Shown: one piece after another, positions 62,231 to 64,000 of the stretch
Layout: each line of letters begins with the position of its first letter
How positions within the stretch are numbered: the first letter of the stretch is position 1
Program-made: the position numbers and the translations under genes
NCBI GenBank assembly: GCA_002842575.1
Contig: PHDJ01000001.1
Location: 124,001-188,000, forward strand
DNA from: Bacteroidetes bacterium HGW-Bacteroidetes-2
GTDB lineage: Bacteria > Bacteroidota > Bacteroidia > Flavobacteriales > Flavobacteriaceae
Length of the DNA: 64,000 bases
Reading direction: 5' to 3'
Notes under the pieces: generated by a model
The model's input: the letters and a program-made list of their open reading frames with translations, nothing else
The model's database searches: none
Told to the model about the DNA's origin: nothing

Positions 62231-64000
62231 ATGACTACTTTTTCACCCCACAACTTTCATATTCCTGTAATGGGAATTGCTTTTACCATTGACACCCCTC
62301 TAAAAGTTGCCGCTTTCGGAATTACCTCGGCGCTCTCCATTATTGAAGACAACCTAATAGAAACCATGCGAAAGTATTATTACCAAAACTTTGGCGAAAC
62401 CTACGTACCTATTACTACTAAAGAAGAAAGTTACCGCTCTAAACGCATTACCGATTATCTGAATATGATACACCGAAATGTGCAGGAGCAAATTGAAAAA
62501 ATAAAAAATTCTGCTTTTGAAACTGGCTCTGATGTGGTAAAATATTTTGAAATGCTTCCAGACAACAGCCTTTTAAAAGAAAAATACTTGCAATTTAAGC
62601 AAACCACAGACCTTTCAAAAAAATCCACTTTAGAAAACCACCTTCGCCATCAAGTGAAACCTGGAATAATTGAAGTGAATATCATGACCAAAGTAGATAA
62701 AAATAATGTCGATAAAAATGGCAATACCATTGAAAACGGCTCCGACGCTTTGGAAGCATTAAAGGCTTATGCCGAAAGCAGTCTGAATAATTCCGCCGTT
62801 ATTTTTTCAGCAGGAATGAATCCGAGATTATATAATTATTTGGAAAATTTTACTGAATTTGATGCAAAGGCTTGGGGTTGTTTTGAAAAACGAGTTGTCA
62901 TAAAAGTAAGCGATTACCGCTCCGCATTAATCCAAGGAAAATACCTAGCTAAAAAGGGCATTTGGGTAAGTGAATTTCGAATTGAATCTGGATTAAACTG
63001 TGGAGGTCACGCCTTTGCTACGCAAGGATTGCTTTTAGGTCCTATTTTGGAGGAGTTTAAAATTAGAAAAACAGAACTGTCTGAAGAACTTTTTGGTCTT
63101 TATAACCCCTACTTACTCGCAAAAGGAAAACTCACTTTTGAAAAACCACACCCCATAAAAATAACAGTTCAAGGCGGCATTGGCACTTTTGAGGAAGCAC
63201 AATTTCTTCAATCACATTACGGTATGAATAGTACCGGATGGGGAACCCCATTTTTACTTTGTCCCGAAGCAACTACTGTAGATGAAGAAACCTTGCAATT
63301 ACTATGTAATGCAAAAGAAAAAGATGTATTTTTAAGCAATAACTCCCCCTTGGGAGTACGATTTAACTATTTAAAAAACACTAGTGCTGAAAAAGAAAAA
63401 TTAGAACGTATTCAAAAAGACTCTCCAGGCAGTCCTTGTACCGAAAAATATCTGGTATCAAATTCCGAATTTACTAAAGAGCCTATTTGTACCGCTTCAA
63501 AAAAATATCAAAAATTAAAGCTAAAACAACTCAAAAATGCATGTTTGCAAGACGAAGAATACAAAAAACAAATTGAAGAAGTCCTTTCCAAAGAATGTCT
63601 GTGTATTGGGCTTAGCAATGCTGCATCTAAAGCTTATAGATTTCCCTTTGTAAAAAAACTTACCGCGGTAAACATTTGCCCTGGACCCAATATTGCCAAT
63701 TACTCTAAAATAGCTACTCTTCAAGAAATGACCGATCATATTTATGGCAGAGCAAACCTGGTTACTAATGACCACCGACCACACATGTTTATTAAGGAAT
63801 TAGAATTGTATATAGATTATTTTGAAGAAATGCTAAATGCCATGCCAACCCAAGAAAAAAAGCTAGTAAGAAATTGTAATGCTTTTGGTAATAGCCTATT
63901 AGAAGGGATTTACTATTATAATGCCCTTCAAAAAACAAACTCTTTTTCTAAAAATTTTGAAAAAGAACTCATTAAAGCAGAAATAAAAGTGACTGCAATA
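62231..64000 (+). CDS. Large cysteine-rich protein of unknown function, possibly TIM-barrel flavoenzyme (5' part)
   Basis: Open for 590 codons from ATG 62231 to the edge of the window, without a stop; the 3' end is missing. There is no signal peptide. The middle (about residues 240-360) has RIESGLNCGGHAFATQGLLL and KITVQGGIGTFEEAQFLQSH, then GWGTPFLLCPEATTVDEET, which resemble the phosphate/FMN-binding end of nitronate monooxygenase-like TIM barrels. The next 150 residues are Cys-rich (SPGSPCTEKYL, PICTASKKYQ, LSKECLCIGL, VNICPGP), which may bind an iron-sulfur or zinc centre. I cannot name a family. It stands alone, with 190 bp of AT-rich DNA upstream. Confidence 0.75.
   Translation, partial: MTTFSPHNFHIPVMGIAFTIDTPLKVAAFGITSALSIIEDNLIETMRKYYYQNFGETYVPITTKEESYRSKRITDYLNMIHRNVQEQIEKIKNSAFETGSDVVKYFEMLPDNSLLKEKYLQFKQTTDLSKKSTLENHLRHQVKPGIIEVNIMTKVDKNNVDKNGNTIENGSDALEALKAYAESSLNNSAVIFSAGMNPRLYNYLENFTEFDAKAWGCFEKRVVIKVSDYRSALIQGKYLAKKGIWVSEFRIESGLNCGGHAFATQGLLLGPILEEFKIRKTELSEELFGLYNPYLLAKGKLTFEKPHPIKITVQGGIGTFEEAQFLQSHYGMNSTGWGTPFLLCPEATTVDEETLQLLCNAKEKDVFLSNNSPLGVRFNYLKNTSAEKEKLERIQKDSPGSPCTEKYLVSNSEFTKEPICTASKKYQKLKLKQLKNACLQDEEYKKQIEEVLSKECLCIGLSNAASKAYRFPFVKKLTAVNICPGPNIANYSKIATLQEMTDHIYGRANLVTNDHRPHMFIKELELYIDYFEEMLNAMPTQEKKLVRNCNAFGNSLLEGIYYYNALQKTNSFSKNFEKELIKAEIKVTAI

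Noticed and set aside
63521-63784. Minus-strand open frame opposite the last gene
   Set aside because: It lies fully inside the 590-codon plus-strand gene and has no supporting signal.

Overview
The window is typical of a low-GC marine-type member of the Flavobacteriia (Bacteroidota). Supporting signs are TAnnTTTG -7 promoter boxes, two kinds of type IX secretion (T9SS) C-terminal sorting domain, a PorP/SprF protein, TonB-dependent receptors, DUF5689, many short lipoprotein signals, and an SDR-type threonine dehydrogenase of the kind known from Flavobacterium. Most of the window is ordinary chromosomal backbone; no phage, insertion sequence, CRISPR array or integrase was seen.

Layout. 1-9.5 kb: end of a TspO-like gene, a class V aminotransferase, then mfd, yraN, uvrC and a patatin/outer-membrane-barrel protein; mfd and uvrC are both nucleotide excision repair genes. 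9.5-15 kb: tyrosine and tryptophan breakdown (hmgA, hpd, kynA) with a DUF3108 protein and an M23-family lipoprotein. 15-24 kb: two TonB-dependent receptors, a secreted endonuclease/exonuclease/phosphatase and a DUF5689 lipoprotein, which look like an outer-membrane nutrient uptake block. 24.7-32.4 kb: a four-gene minus-strand T9SS cluster (two large repeat proteins with gliding-type C-terminal domains, PorP/SprF, OmpA/PD40). 32.6-40.7 kb: hflX, LD-carboxypeptidase, metG, tex and a histone-deacetylase-like enzyme. 41.0-44.3 kb: a tight four-gene unit of peroxiredoxin-like protein, two membrane proteins and an FMN/glutamate-synthase-like protein whose joint role I do not recognise. 44.5-48.3 kb: an FG-GAP/UnbV protein and recQ.

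48.3-50.9 kb is the most accessory-looking stretch: a GxxExxY gene killed by two stop codons, a long hairpin, a short tail-less SSB, a non-coding region with five CGTTT boxes spaced exactly 10 bp apart, a zinc-ribbon protein, a small membrane protein and a CBS protein. 51-59 kb holds M28 and M13 peptidases, a YeeZ-like dehydrogenase whose start region is tandemly duplicated, a T9SS leucine-rich-repeat protein, and an M43 protease broken by a single-base frameshift just before its secretion domain. 58.8-61.7 kb has two lipoproteins, threonine dehydrogenase and a 2-keto-4-pentenoate hydratase-like enzyme. At 61.8-62.0 kb are tRNA-Arg(CCT) and tRNA-Asn(GTT), with a terminator between them. The window ends inside a large cysteine-rich gene of unknown function.

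The best candidates for something undescribed are the phased CGTTT array beside ssb, the 41-44 kb redox/membrane operon and the large incomplete gene at the right end. All functional statements come from reading motifs; no database search was run.
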